Shown one piece after another: positions 8,801 through 15,518 of a DNA stretch of 18,446 bases (within the stretch, counting starts at the first letter, position 1; each line of letters starts with the position of its first letter). The notes below the pieces were generated by a model. That model did not search any database and was not told where the DNA came from. It saw only the letters and a program-made list of their open reading frames with translations. This DNA comes from an uncultured Prevotella sp. (lineage in GTDB: Bacteria > Bacteroidota > Bacteroidia > Bacteroidales > Bacteroidaceae). The stretch covers positions 1 through 18,446 of the forward strand of contig CAKOVA010000037.1 of the NCBI GenBank assembly GCA_934120735.1, written 5' to 3'. A program made the position numbers and the translations under genes.

Positions 8801-8901
8801 GTCCGTGCAATGCTTGTCTGGTTTGCGAACGTCAATGCTGGCATGGTAGCAGACAGCACCATGGCAAACGCAACACTCACAAATCTTTCTTGTTTGTTCA
8901 T
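5821..8901 (-). CDS. SusC/RagA-family TonB-linked outer-membrane transporter
   Basis: 1026 residues. Signal peptide about 1-26 (cleavage near TFANQ), carboxypeptidase-regulatory-like domain about 42-115 with GEPITGASVIVKNTQRGTTT, TonB-box-like LNEVVVTAMG at 117-126, plug domain about 130-265 with LVVVDGVPLM and LLKGASAAALYG, then a long beta barrel ending in the sequence LNLKLNF with terminal Phe, as expected for BAM-assembled barrels. It imports a bulky nutrient using TonB energy together with the downstream SusD lipoprotein. The frame is intact, with no frameshift seen. It is first in a two-gene operon and is transcribed divergently from the mlaE-type gene from a promoter at about 8997-9027, with a leader of roughly 90 bases. 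Confidence 0.95.
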   Translation of the reverse strand: MNKQERFVSVAFAMVLSATMPALTFANQTSIARTTTQQSNECKGSVKDSKGEPITGASVIVKNTQRGTTTDLDGNFSLPNVKAGEIIQVSFIGFKTVEATWHGTALSIVLHDDSELLNEVVVTAMGIKREAKSLAYSAQTVGGKDVNEIKNINMINSLQGKSAGLSITPNATGAGGASKILFRGSKSISGSNQPLVVVDGVPLMMNISDSQISGNYGGGHDGGDALSQINPDDIAQITLLKGASAAALYGAVAANGAIMITTKSAQAGKVSINVSSNTTAETPISLPKFQSNYGVSDSGTFSWGEKLSGKADNYAKDFYRTGFTTNNSISIAGGTENISSYFSYANVHSNGIVPNNTYNSHNMLAKVGFNVLKQVHVDVSAGYNNQRVKNQPASGFLHNPLTGAYLFPRGENWNDYKNNYEVYDAGLNTNIQNWVNTKQEQFSNPYWMLNRQVPITNRNRFDFGGSVRYDIMEGLSLTGRLRYERGDERWTYNEHASSTGGRCLLGTMKDSQIFSEQFYGDLLASYNHTWNDIYALNVTAGTSFTKTKGNSTYLIGWGDSVYKVTDGKPSGNAYYPNIFSPANYYRMTTTLGRKDKRLNSVFGTAQFGYKDGLFIDVTARNDWSSALAFTESMSFFYPSVGTSILLDKFIDFGKNVNMLKLRASYSVVGNDVPVFMSNLRYTLKDGGALTPPEKAPFRTLKPEQTHSLELGIEGFFFDNRLETNLTYYKTNTKNQFFAVEAPYETGLRNRYVNAGNVQNQGVEVSLTWRQDFNRDFSWITRLNYAYNANKIIELVDGLNDLTLADYGGAKVVLKKDGHYGDLYVRQLKRDDSGKPVINENGEPVLGGDGINDMKYVGDMTPRTTMGWSNTFNYKDFTFSFLIDGKFGGKVLSMTEATLDGWGVSERSGAARDAGKVVVDGVSFDAQKFYRKTGATNFNSSYANELYLYDATNVRMREMSLGYTFRNLLGYGKNLTASLIGRNLFFFYKDAPMDPDVSLGTGNGWQGVDMFALPSSRSIGLNLKLNF

Positions 8902-8972
8902 AGTGATTTTTTTAGTTTATAAAATCATTAATTCAAATTGTGTCAAGTTGATAAATCGCTTTCTTGACCTTC

Positions 8973-8992
8973 CTGTAACCTTTATGTAACAG
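8973..8992. promoter_or_regulatory. Candidate operator at the susC transcription start
   Basis: The stretch CTGTAAC-N6-GTAACAG is an imperfect dyad with 6 of 7 positions matching. It also contains a direct repeat TGTAAC (8974-8979 and 8985-8990) with 11-bp spacing, about one helical turn. It sits at or just downstream of the start expected from the -7 box at 8997-9004, a position where a bound protein would block initiation. No binding protein is suggested by the neighbours. Confidence 0.3.
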
Positions 8993-8996
8993 CTTT

Positions 8997-9027
8997 CAAA
9001 GGTAGAATGATTTTCTGCAATATCCAA
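8997..9027 (-). promoter_or_regulatory. Promoter of the susCD operon
   Basis: On the - strand TTGG (9027-9024) is followed, after 19 bases, by TACCTTTG (9004-8997). This fits the Bacteroidota pattern TTTG-N19-21-TAnnTTTG with a weakened -33 box. The expected start near 8990 leaves a leader of about 90 bases before the susC ATG at 8901. Confidence 0.65.
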
Positions 9028-9053
9028 CGTTTTGTTAATAACCAGCCTTATTC

Positions 9054-9067
9054 TTAATTATAATTAA
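9054..9067. repeat. 14-bp perfect AT-only palindrome between divergent promoters
   Basis: TTAATTATAATTAA is its own reverse complement. It lies in the 353-base intergenic region between susC (-) and the mlaE-type gene (+), about 27 bases upstream of the susC -33 box. It could be a regulator site or an UP-like A/T element, but a chance palindrome is possible in such AT-rich DNA. The rest of the region (9068-9190) shows no gene or clear signal. Confidence 0.35.
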
Positions 9068-9219
9068 CATATTGCTATGGGTCATAAGTGAAAGTAGATG
9101 AATAAGTGCTGTTTTGACTTTATTAGCAGCGATAGCTATAAGGACGAATCTCGGGTGGTATAAATGGCTGTTTGAGAGAAAAACAAAAGGATTTATGGGT
9201 GAATGTAGATGAATTTAAT

Positions 9220-9227
9220 TACTTTTG
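9220..9227 (+). promoter_or_regulatory. Promoter -7 box of the mlaEF-type operon
   Basis: TACTTTTG matches TAnnTTTG exactly. It ends 27 bases before the ATG at 9255, a usual distance. Its last three bases are the TTG that a naive search takes as the start of the permease gene, so that TTG would not be transcribed. The -33 box is weak; TATG near 9194-9197 is the nearest candidate. Confidence 0.6.
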
Positions 9228-9254
9228 CAAAAGGTATTCAAACTCGCATCAAGA

Positions 9255-10007
9255 ATGATTATAAAGCTGTTGATAACATATCTGACCACCTTTGGTGAGT
9301 ACTTGATTCTGATGGGGCGCACGTTCAGGCGTCCCGAGCGCATGCGCATGTTCTTCAAGCGTTATGTCAAAGAGATGTGTCAGTTGGGTGTCGATTCGAT
9401 ACCGCTCGTCTTGTTGATTTCGTTTTTTATCGGAGCTGTTATCTGCATCCAGATGAAAGTCAATGTACAGAGTCCGTGGATGCCTCGGTGGACTACGGGT
9501 TATGTTACCCGTGAAATCTTCTTATTGGAGTTTGCCAGTGCGTTCATGTGCTTGATTCTGGCTGGAAAGGTGGGGTCTAACATCGCTTCTGAATTGGGTA
9601 CCATGCGGGCGACCCAGCAGATTGATGCCCTCGACATCATGGGCGTGAATCCGGCCAGCTACCTCATTCTTCCCAAGATAGCCGGATTGATTACCATCAT
9701 GCCCTTCTTGGTAATCTTCAGCTCGGTTGCCGGTATCATTGGTGCTTACGGAACAGCGTACAGTGGCGTGCTCTCGCCAGACGACTTGACGGCGGGTTTT
9801 CAATATTCGTTCAACGTATGGTTTGTGTGGATGAGTATCATCAAGAGCATCGTTTTCGCCTTCATCATCGCCAGCGTTTCTTCTTTCTATGGTTACTCGG
9901 TGCGGGGTGGCTCGGTTGAGGTGGGCGAGGCTTCCACGAACGCTGTGGTGTGCAGTTCTGTGTTGGTGCTGTTTGCCGACGTGTTCCTCACTCCGTTGCT
10001 GAGTTGA
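9255..10007 (+). CDS. mlaE: MlaE-type ABC transporter permease
   Basis: 250 residues from the ATG at 9255. This start is preferred over an in-frame TTG at 9225 because the TTG is part of the likely promoter. The protein is an inner-membrane permease with several hydrophobic segments, about 48-66, 88-103, 138-170, 188-210 and 228-249. It carries the MlaE/YrbE family signature GKVGSNIASELGTM at 104-117 and QQIDALDIMGVNP at 121-133. In the Mla pathway MlaE works with the MlaF ATPase and an MCE-domain protein to move phospholipids between the inner membrane and the periplasmic chaperone, keeping the outer membrane asymmetric. The MlaF-type gene follows after 30 bases. No MCE (MlaD) gene is present in this window. 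The family assignment is firm; the direction of transport is unknown here. Confidence 0.9.
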   Translation: MIIKLLITYLTTFGEYLILMGRTFRRPERMRMFFKRYVKEMCQLGVDSIPLVLLISFFIGAVICIQMKVNVQSPWMPRWTTGYVTREIFLLEFASAFMCLILAGKVGSNIASELGTMRATQQIDALDIMGVNPASYLILPKIAGLITIMPFLVIFSSVAGIIGAYGTAYSGVLSPDDLTAGFQYSFNVWFVWMSIIKSIVFAFIIASVSSFYGYSVRGGSVEVGEASTNAVVCSSVLVLFADVFLTPLLS

Positions 10008-10037
10008 GTTCTTTAAAGTTTCTGAGTTGTTGAGTTT

Positions 10038-10799
10038 ATGATAGAGGTAAAAAACTTAAATAAATCGTTTGGCGAGAAACAAGTATTGCGCGACATCAAT
10101 GTCCGATTTGAGGATGGGAAGACCAATCTGATCATCGGACAGAGCGGTTCGGGCAAGACGGTTTTGGTGAAGAATATCGTTGGTTTGCTCTCGCCCGACA
10201 GTGGGCAGGTGCTTTATGACGGGCGTGACTTTGTGGCGATGAGAAAGCGAGAACAGGTGATGATGCGTAGGGAGATGGGGATGGTTTTTCAGAACTCTGC
10301 TCTGTTTGACTCTTTGTCCGTCCTTGAAAATGTGATGTTTCCCTTGGATATGTTTTCAACGAAGAATTATCGAGAGCGTGTGAAGCGTGCCCAAGAGTGT
10401 TTAGAGCGTGTCAACCTTTTGGATGCGCAAGATAAGGCTCCGGGCGAACTGTCGGGCGGCATGCAGAAGCGTGTGGCTATCGCGCGCGCCATCGTGCTGA
10501 ACCCCAAATATCTCTTCTGTGACGAACCCAACTCGGGCCTCGATCCAAAGACCTCGTTGGTCATAGACGGGTTGTTGTCGGGCATTACCAAAGAGTTTGG
10601 CATGACCACCATCATCAACACGCACGACATGAACTCGGTGATGGAGATTGGCGAGCATATCACTTTCATCTATCATGGCCGCGTGGAGTGGGAGGGAAAT
10701 AAGGATAATGTGGTGAATTCGGACAACAAGAAGCTGAACGGTCTGGTCTTCGCTTCCGATTTGTTCAAGAAAGTGAAGCAAGCCGAAAATGAGGAATAA
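10038..10799 (+). CDS. mlaF: MlaF-type ABC transporter ATP-binding protein
   Basis: 253 residues, cytoplasmic. Walker A GQSGSGKT at 34-41, Q-loop GMVFQNSALFDSLSVLENV at 81-99, signature LSGGMQKR at 138-145, Walker B YLFCDEP at 158-164 with E163, D-loop SGLDP and H-loop NTHDMNS with H196. The FQNSALFDSLSV and LSGGMQKRVAIARAI stretches are those of the MlaF/Ttg2A phospholipid-transport group. It should pair with the permease immediately upstream as the energising subunit. The next gene, a DUF3298 lipoprotein, starts 9 bases after its stop, so all three are probably one transcript. No internal promoter is seen. Confidence 0.92.
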   Translation: MIEVKNLNKSFGEKQVLRDINVRFEDGKTNLIIGQSGSGKTVLVKNIVGLLSPDSGQVLYDGRDFVAMRKREQVMMRREMGMVFQNSALFDSLSVLENVMFPLDMFSTKNYRERVKRAQECLERVNLLDAQDKAPGELSGGMQKRVAIARAIVLNPKYLFCDEPNSGLDPKTSLVIDGLLSGITKEFGMTTIINTHDMNSVMEIGEHITFIYHGRVEWEGNKDNVVNSDNKKLNGLVFASDLFKKVKQAENEE

Positions 10800-10808
10800 G
10801 TTTGTAAA

Positions 10809-11765
10809 ATGATGGCAAAGAAGTTTTATTGTTATTTATTTAAGGTGAAAAGTAACCGTGTCTTATTGGGATTGTGTATAGGTGTGTTTGCCTTTGTGGC
10901 TGCCAGTTGCAACAACTCTGCGAAGAAAAACAGCCAAATGGCTGCGGTAGGTGACAGCATCGTGTCAGACGCGGAAGACTCATTGGTGTTTGTTACATTG
11001 CGCGACAGTGTGTTAAAAGATTCTGCTTACACGCACTCCCTTACATTTCAGTTCCCAATCAGTGGTTCAAAGGGTGTGAGAGAGAGTATTGGGCGGTATC
11101 TATCTGAAAAACTTTCATATTTCTGTCCCAATATAGATATGACAAACGATGCCGAGGTTCGTGTTCACACCTATCGCGGTGATATCACAGACGGTAGGGG
11201 CTTGCTGTCCCATTATATGAAAGAGTACACCGCTGGGTTTGAAAGTTGGGTGAACGAATTTGGCACAAGGTCAGATATGCTCATGTTTCAAGAAGTCGTT
11301 GGCAGCGTGGTATGGGAATCTGACAAGGCTCTTACCTATTGCATTGCATTTGAAAACTTCATGGGCGGGGCGCATGGTGGACACTTACAGAGTGCATGCA
11401 CTTTTAGAAAAACCGACGGAAAAGTGATACAACTCGTTGATTCTGCTCAACTTGACAAGATGCAGGCATTGATGTACGAAGGTCTTAAAGACTATTTAGG
11501 GCAAGAGATTACGCCGAATTTCAACGTGAAAGTTTCTGACATGCTGTTTGTAAAACGTATACCCTTGCCTGCCGATCATCTTGTCATGCGGCAAAATGGT
11601 CTCTTTTTTCTCTATCAACCCTACGAGATAGCTGCCTATGTGTATGGCATGCCAAGTTTTACATTGCCGTATGATAAAGTGATGCCTTTCATGACAGCAG
11701 AGGCTGTTGAGCTGATTCCACAGCAAAAAAAACAAGAAAAACAGCCCTCAGGGAAAAGAAAATAA
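10809..11765 (+). CDS. DUF3298/RsiV-like domain lipoprotein
   Basis: 318 residues. A basic start, a hydrophobic stretch (about 18-31) and AASC with Cys34 suggest a lipoprotein; the lipobox is loose at -3 (Ala) but this is common in Bacteroidota. Residues about 60-160 fit a DUF4163-like part. The DUF3298 part follows, with ENFMGGAHGGHLQ at 182-194, the KTDGKVIQLVD stretch and FFLYQPYEIAAYVYG at 266-280. Related domains occur in PdaC and in the anti-sigma factor RsiV, where the domain binds lysozyme. The C terminus is lysine-rich. The gene follows mlaF by 9 bases and would be exported to the periplasmic side. Two adjacent ATGs (10809 and 10812) are possible starts. A link to lipid transport is suggested only by gene order. 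Confidence 0.8.
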   Translation: MMAKKFYCYLFKVKSNRVLLGLCIGVFAFVAASCNNSAKKNSQMAAVGDSIVSDAEDSLVFVTLRDSVLKDSAYTHSLTFQFPISGSKGVRESIGRYLSEKLSYFCPNIDMTNDAEVRVHTYRGDITDGRGLLSHYMKEYTAGFESWVNEFGTRSDMLMFQEVVGSVVWESDKALTYCIAFENFMGGAHGGHLQSACTFRKTDGKVIQLVDSAQLDKMQALMYEGLKDYLGQEITPNFNVKVSDMLFVKRIPLPADHLVMRQNGLFFLYQPYEIAAYVYGMPSFTLPYDKVMPFMTAEAVELIPQQKKQEKQPSGKRK

Positions 11766-11807
11766 ATGAAGATAAAAGCATACCTTTTATTTTCAATATT
11801 TGCTTAG
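11766..11807 (+). other. 13-codon ORF resembling a truncated signal peptide
   Basis: The ATG directly abuts the stop of the lipoprotein gene (TAA|ATG) and encodes MKIKAYLLFSIFA before TAG. The basic start plus hydrophobic core looks like a signal peptide that stops at once, as in a remnant of a lost third exported protein. The frame after the stop is closed again within a few codons. It may be meaningless. Confidence 0.15.
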
Positions 11808-11986
11808 TAGCACAATGGCGATGGTTCGTGATTCTTAAAGCATGTCTTTTAGCTCCTTTATGCAAAGAGTTTAGGCGGTTAAAGCAATGGGTTTGCGTGC
11901 TTATCTGCATGAGTTAATAACAGTCTGATTTATAGTTGATTATTTTGCCGCTATTGCGTTAAAAAATCAAATAATTCAGAGTGAAG

Positions 11987-12018
11987 TTAGGAGATTAGGG
12001 TAAAAATGCGTAATTTTG
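11987..12018 (+). promoter_or_regulatory. Promoter of tig
   Basis: TAATTTTG (12011-12018) matches the TAnnTTTG -7 box. TTAG (11987-11990), a one-mismatch -33 box, stands 20 bases upstream of it. The leader to the tig ATG at 12067 would be about 42 bases. The remainder of the 301-base gap (11808-11986) shows no gene and no convincing terminator. Confidence 0.6.
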
Positions 12019-12066
12019 CCATTCATTTGAAAACAACAAAAATAATCATAAATCAAAACGTTAAAG

Positions 12067-13422
12067 ATGAATATTTCATTTGAAAATCCCGACAAGATTA
12101 ACGGTTTATTAACTGTTACTGTCGAAGAAGCTGATTACAAAGAGGATGTCGAGAAGACATTGAAAGACTATCGTAAAAAAGCAAATGTACCCGGTTTCCG
12201 TCCTGGACAAGTTCCTATGGGCATGATTAAACGCCAGTTCGAGCCATCTGTAAAAATGGATACAATCAACAAATTGGTGGGTCAGAAACTTTATGAGTAC
12301 ATTCGGGAAAATAATATTCCAATGCTGGGCGAGCCTTTGGCATCTGACAAGCAAGAAACGGTAGATCTTGAGAAAGAAGCACCTTATACCTTCGCTTTTG
12401 ATATTGCTGTGGCACCTGACTTTAAGATAGAGTTGAATGGCAAAAATAAAATAGACTACTATAACATTCAGGTAGACGACAAGTTGATTGACCAGCAAGT
12501 AGAAATGTTTGCCTCTCGCATGGGTACCTATGAGAAGGTAGAAACCTTTGAGGGCAATGATATGCTGAAGGGTGATTTGCGTGAATTGGACGAAAATGGA
12601 AACACCAAAGAGGGTGGCATCACTGTTGAGGCTGCCGTTTTAATGCCCAGCTATATCAAGGAAGAGGACGAGAAAAAGAAATTCGATGGTGCGAAGTTGG
12701 GTGACATCATCACCTTCAATCCTCGTAAGGCTTATGCCAGTGATGTAGAGTTGGCTTCTTTCCTGAAAATTGATAAAGAACAGGTGAAAGAGCATGAAGG
12801 CAACTTTAGCTATCAGATTACCGAAATTAGCCGTTATCAGAACCATGCTGTCAACCAAGAATTGTTTGATAACGTGTATGGCAAGGACGCTGTGAAGGAC
12901 GAAAAGCAATTCCGTGAGAAGATAGCCGAGGGACTGAAAGCACAACTCGAGGGCGAGAGCGATTACAAATTCTTGTTGGATACTCGTGCTTATGCCGAGA
13001 AGAAGGTTGGAAAACTGGAATATCCTGACGAACTGTTGAAGCGCATCATGCGTAAAAACAATCCCGATAAGGATGAGGCGTTTGTAGAAAAGAATTATGA
13101 CGAGAGCCTCAAGCAGCTCACTTGGCATCTGATAAAAGAGCAGTTGGTGAAAGCGCATGATATCAAGGTAGAAGACCAAGATATCAAAGAGGTGGCTCGT
13201 GCTGCCGCTCGTGCCCAGTTTGCTCAATACGGTATGAGCAATGTTCCCGATGAGTATATCGACAATTATGTCAACGATTTGTTGAAAAAGCAAGAGAGCG
13301 TAGATGCTTTCATCGATCGTGCAGTAGATACGAAGCTGACACAGGCCTTGAAAAACGCTGTGAAATTGAATGAAAAGGAAATTTCATTGGATGATTTTCA
13401 GAAGATGATGGAAGAGAAATAA
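12067..13422 (+). CDS. tig: Trigger factor, ribosome-associated chaperone
   Basis: 451 residues. The N-terminal ribosome-binding domain (about 1-115) has the signature GFRPGQVP at 43-50, which docks to ribosomal protein L23 at the exit tunnel. A middle domain (about 150-245) occupies the place of the FKBP-type prolyl isomerase, but I cannot identify its active-site residues with confidence; it seems degenerate, as usual in this phylum. The C-terminal helical substrate-binding domain runs from about 260 to 440, and the end is charged. The protein shields nascent chains as they leave the ribosome. It stands upstream of clpP-clpX, the classical order. The ATG at 12067 has no Shine-Dalgarno sequence but is preceded by an A-rich stretch. 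Confidence 0.95.
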   Translation: MNISFENPDKINGLLTVTVEEADYKEDVEKTLKDYRKKANVPGFRPGQVPMGMIKRQFEPSVKMDTINKLVGQKLYEYIRENNIPMLGEPLASDKQETVDLEKEAPYTFAFDIAVAPDFKIELNGKNKIDYYNIQVDDKLIDQQVEMFASRMGTYEKVETFEGNDMLKGDLRELDENGNTKEGGITVEAAVLMPSYIKEEDEKKKFDGAKLGDIITFNPRKAYASDVELASFLKIDKEQVKEHEGNFSYQITEISRYQNHAVNQELFDNVYGKDAVKDEKQFREKIAEGLKAQLEGESDYKFLLDTRAYAEKKVGKLEYPDELLKRIMRKNNPDKDEAFVEKNYDESLKQLTWHLIKEQLVKAHDIKVEDQDIKEVARAAARAQFAQYGMSNVPDEYIDNYVNDLLKKQESVDAFIDRAVDTKLTQALKNAVKLNEKEISLDDFQKMMEEK

Positions 13423-13423
13423 C

Positions 13424-13442
13424 GTTTTTTCACTTAAAAAAC
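13424..13442 (+). terminator. AT-rich hairpin directly after tig
   Basis: GTTTTTT (13424-13430) and AAAAAAC (13436-13442) are perfect complements around a 5-base loop, starting one base after the tig stop codon. The stem is almost all A-T and therefore weak. It may help end the tig transcript together with the larger inverted repeat that follows. Confidence 0.3.
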
Positions 13443-13452
13443 TTCTTGTAAC

Positions 13453-13519
13453 AAGAGGTTATCGACTTTTTTTATTAACTTTGTATAATCGAGGTTTCTA
13501 AAAGTGTCGATAACCTCTT
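13453..13519. repeat. 14-bp perfect inverted repeat enclosing the clpP promoter
   Basis: AAGAGGTTATCGAC (13453-13466) and GTCGATAACCTCTT (13506-13519) are perfect complements separated by 39 bases that contain the clpP -7 box. In a transcript coming from tig the two arms would form a stem followed by TTATATT, a weak terminator. As DNA the arms could be a paired operator. Transcripts starting at the enclosed promoter keep only the right arm, in the clpP leader. Confidence 0.7.
13476..13483 (+). promoter_or_regulatory. Promoter -7 box of clpP-clpX
   Basis: TAACTTTG matches TAnnTTTG. The expected start near 13490 gives a leader of about 60 bases to the ATG at 13551, or 40 to the ATG at 13530. 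No TTTG is found at the normal -33 distance, where part of the left inverted-repeat arm lies instead. This could mean the promoter depends on a factor that binds the repeat. Confidence 0.55.
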
Positions 13520-13550
13520 TTATATTATAATGAGAAAGGATAAAAACAAA

Positions 13551-14252
13551 ATGAATGATTTTAGAAAATACGCCACCCAACACTTGGGGATGAATGGCAT
13601 GGTGCTTGATGATGTCATCAAGAGTCAAGCGCGATATCTTAACCCGTATATTTTGGAAGAACGTCAGCTGAATGTAACGCAGTTGGACGTGTTCTCGCGC
13701 CTGATGATGGATCGCATCATCTTCTTAGGAACGGAGATTGACGACTATACGGCTAACACCTTGCAAGCGCAGTTGTTGTATCTCGACAGCGCAGACAGTG
13801 GCAAGGACATCTCCATCTACATCAATAGTCCTGGCGGAAGCGTCACAGCGGGCTTGGGTATCTACGATACTATGCAGTTCATCTCGTCAGATGTGGCAAC
13901 CATCTGTACGGGTATGGCGGCTTCGATGGCGGCCGTGTTGCTGGTAGCAGGACAAGAAGGCAAGCGCAGCGCCTTGACGCACAGTAGGGTGATGATTCAT
14001 CAGCCGCTCGGAGGCGTACAGGGACAGGCTTCTGACATCGAGATTGAAGCCAAGGAGATCATCAAATTCAAGAAAGAACTGTTCACCATTATCGCCAATC
14101 ACTCGCACACACCGTACGAGAAAGTATACCGAGATTCGGACCGAAACTATTGGATGGATGCTGAACAGGCGAAGGAATATGGCATGATTGACACGGTGCT
14201 GGTTAGGAAACAACAAAGAGGAAAAGATGCCGACGATCAAGAAAAAGTGTAG
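13551..14252 (+). CDS. clpP: ATP-dependent Clp protease proteolytic subunit ClpP (Asn in third triad position)
   Basis: 233 residues from ATG 13551; an in-frame ATG at 13530 would add seven lysine-rich residues. The later start is preferred because ClpP relatives in this phylum, as I recall them, begin at MxDFRKYATxH and because an A-rich stretch precedes it. ClpP forms the tetradecameric peptidase barrel fed by ClpX. Seen: [20 protein letters not shown], catalytic Ser125 in [13 protein letters not shown] and His150 in VMIHQPLGG. Aligned without gaps to E. coli ClpP (S111, H136, D185 with spacings 25 and 49), the third triad residue is Asn199 (in DSDRNYW; codon AAC) in place of Asp. The tail [15 protein letters not shown] is charged. 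The 3' end overlaps clpX by 26 bases. Confidence 0.94.
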   Translation: MNDFRKYATQHLGMNGMVLDDVIKSQARYLNPYILEERQLNVTQLDVFSRLMMDRIIFLGTEIDDYTANTLQAQLLYLDSADSGKDISIYINSPGGSVTAGLGIYDTMQFISSDVATICTGMAASMAAVLLVAGQEGKRSALTHSRVMIHQPLGGVQGQASDIEIEAKEIIKFKKELFTIIANHSHTPYEKVYRDSDRNYWMDAEQAKEYGMIDTVLVRKQQRGKDADDQEKV

Positions 14253-15474
14253 TTTTTGCGGAAGAAGCGAGCAAGAAGTACGACTGCTCATTACGGGAGC
14301 TGACGGATTTATCTGCGAGGATTGTGTTCAGCAGGCTTATCAGATAGCCGTGGCTTCCGGGGCTTTGGATGAAGAAGTGGAACAACATGCCAGTGACCAG
14401 CCCTTCAAGCTCAAGAAGGTTCCCAAACCACAGGAAATCAAGGCTTATCTCGATGAATACATCATCGGGCAGGATGACGCCAAACGTTATCTGTCAGTGG
14501 CTGTGTACAACCATTACAAGCGGTTGCAACAGCCCAAAAATGATGATGGCGTGGAGATTGAGAAGAGCAACATCATCATGGTGGGCTCAACGGGAACGGG
14601 TAAGACGTTGCTTGCCAAGACCATCGCCCGACTGCTTGATGTGCCTTTCACCATCGTCGATGCAACGGTGTTTACCGAGGCTGGCTATGTGGGTGAGGAT
14701 GTGGAAAGCATCTTGTCGCGCCTGTTGCAGGTGGCCGATTACGACGTGCCGGCAGCCGAACGGGGCATCGTTTTCATTGACGAGATTGACAAGATTGCCC
14801 GCAAGAGCGATAACCCATCCATCACACGCGATGTGAGTGGCGAGGGCGTACAACAGGGACTTCTAAAGCTACTCGAGGGTACCATGGTGAATGTGCCGCC
14901 AAAAGGTGGCCGCAAGCATCCCGACCAAGACTATACCCACGTAGACACCAAGAACATCCTGTTTATCTGCGGCGGTGCTTTCGATGGCATCGAGCGCAAG
15001 ATAGCGCAGCGGCTCAATACGCATGTAGTGGGTTACAACTCGGTGCAGAACGTGCGGAACATCAACAAGGGCGACCTGATGCAATATATCTTGCCGCAAG
15101 ATTTGAAATCGTTCGGACTGATTCCCGAGATTATTGGTCGTCTTCCCGTACTCACCTATCTGAATCCTTTGGACAGAGAGGCGTTGCGTAAGATCTTGGT
15201 AGAACCCAAAAACTCGATTGTGAAACAATATATCAAGCTGTTTGAGATGGACGGAATCAAGTTGACGTTCAACGAAGATGCGCTCGATTACATGGTTGAC
15301 AAGGCAGTTGAGTATAAATTAGGAGCGCGCGGTTTGCGCTCTATCGTGGAGTCGGTGATGATGGACGCCATGTTCGAAATTCCCTCCAAGCGTGTCAAGA
15401 GCTTCAAAGTGACCCTCAAATACACCCAGGAGCAACTCGACAAGGCTCATCTACAGAAATTGGAGTCGGCTTAA
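14227..15474 (+). CDS. clpX: ATP-dependent Clp protease ATP-binding subunit ClpX
   Basis: 415 residues from ATG 14227, which overlaps the end of clpP by 26 bases. An in-frame TTG at 14188 would add a non-conserved stretch before the zinc finger and is rejected. Zinc-binding cysteines C8, C11, C30 and C33; Walker A GSTGTGKT at 120-127; pore loop GYVGED at 153-158; Walker B IVFIDEID at 181-188; [15 protein letters not shown] at 204-218; RKH pore motif at 229-231; and sensor-2 GARGLRS near the C terminus. It unfolds tagged substrates and feeds them into ClpP. The loop that contacts ClpP, IGF in E. coli, reads VGY at 268-270. It is co-transcribed with clpP. Confidence 0.96.
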   Translation: MPTIKKKCSFCGRSEQEVRLLITGADGFICEDCVQQAYQIAVASGALDEEVEQHASDQPFKLKKVPKPQEIKAYLDEYIIGQDDAKRYLSVAVYNHYKRLQQPKNDDGVEIEKSNIIMVGSTGTGKTLLAKTIARLLDVPFTIVDATVFTEAGYVGEDVESILSRLLQVADYDVPAAERGIVFIDEIDKIARKSDNPSITRDVSGEGVQQGLLKLLEGTMVNVPPKGGRKHPDQDYTHVDTKNILFICGGAFDGIERKIAQRLNTHVVGYNSVQNVRNINKGDLMQYILPQDLKSFGLIPEIIGRLPVLTYLNPLDREALRKILVEPKNSIVKQYIKLFEMDGIKLTFNEDALDYMVDKAVEYKLGARGLRSIVESVMMDAMFEIPSKRVKSFKVTLKYTQEQLDKAHLQKLESA

Positions 15475-15518
15475 ACAGCCGCACAGTGAAACACAATAGC
15501 GATAATCTAAGCTGGACT

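Noticed and set aside
8327..8989. 220-codon + strand frame across the susC start
   Set aside because: Antisense to the susC signal, CarboxypepD-like and plug regions, and it runs through the susC leader up to the promoter; no domain.
12640..13293. 217-codon - strand frame inside tig
   Set aside because: Antisense to a clear trigger factor gene, hydrophobic by reversal of acidic codons, no recognisable family.
14188..14226. TTG at 14188 as start of clpX
   Set aside because: It adds 13 non-conserved residues before the zinc finger. ATG 14227 gives the usual ClpX N terminus.
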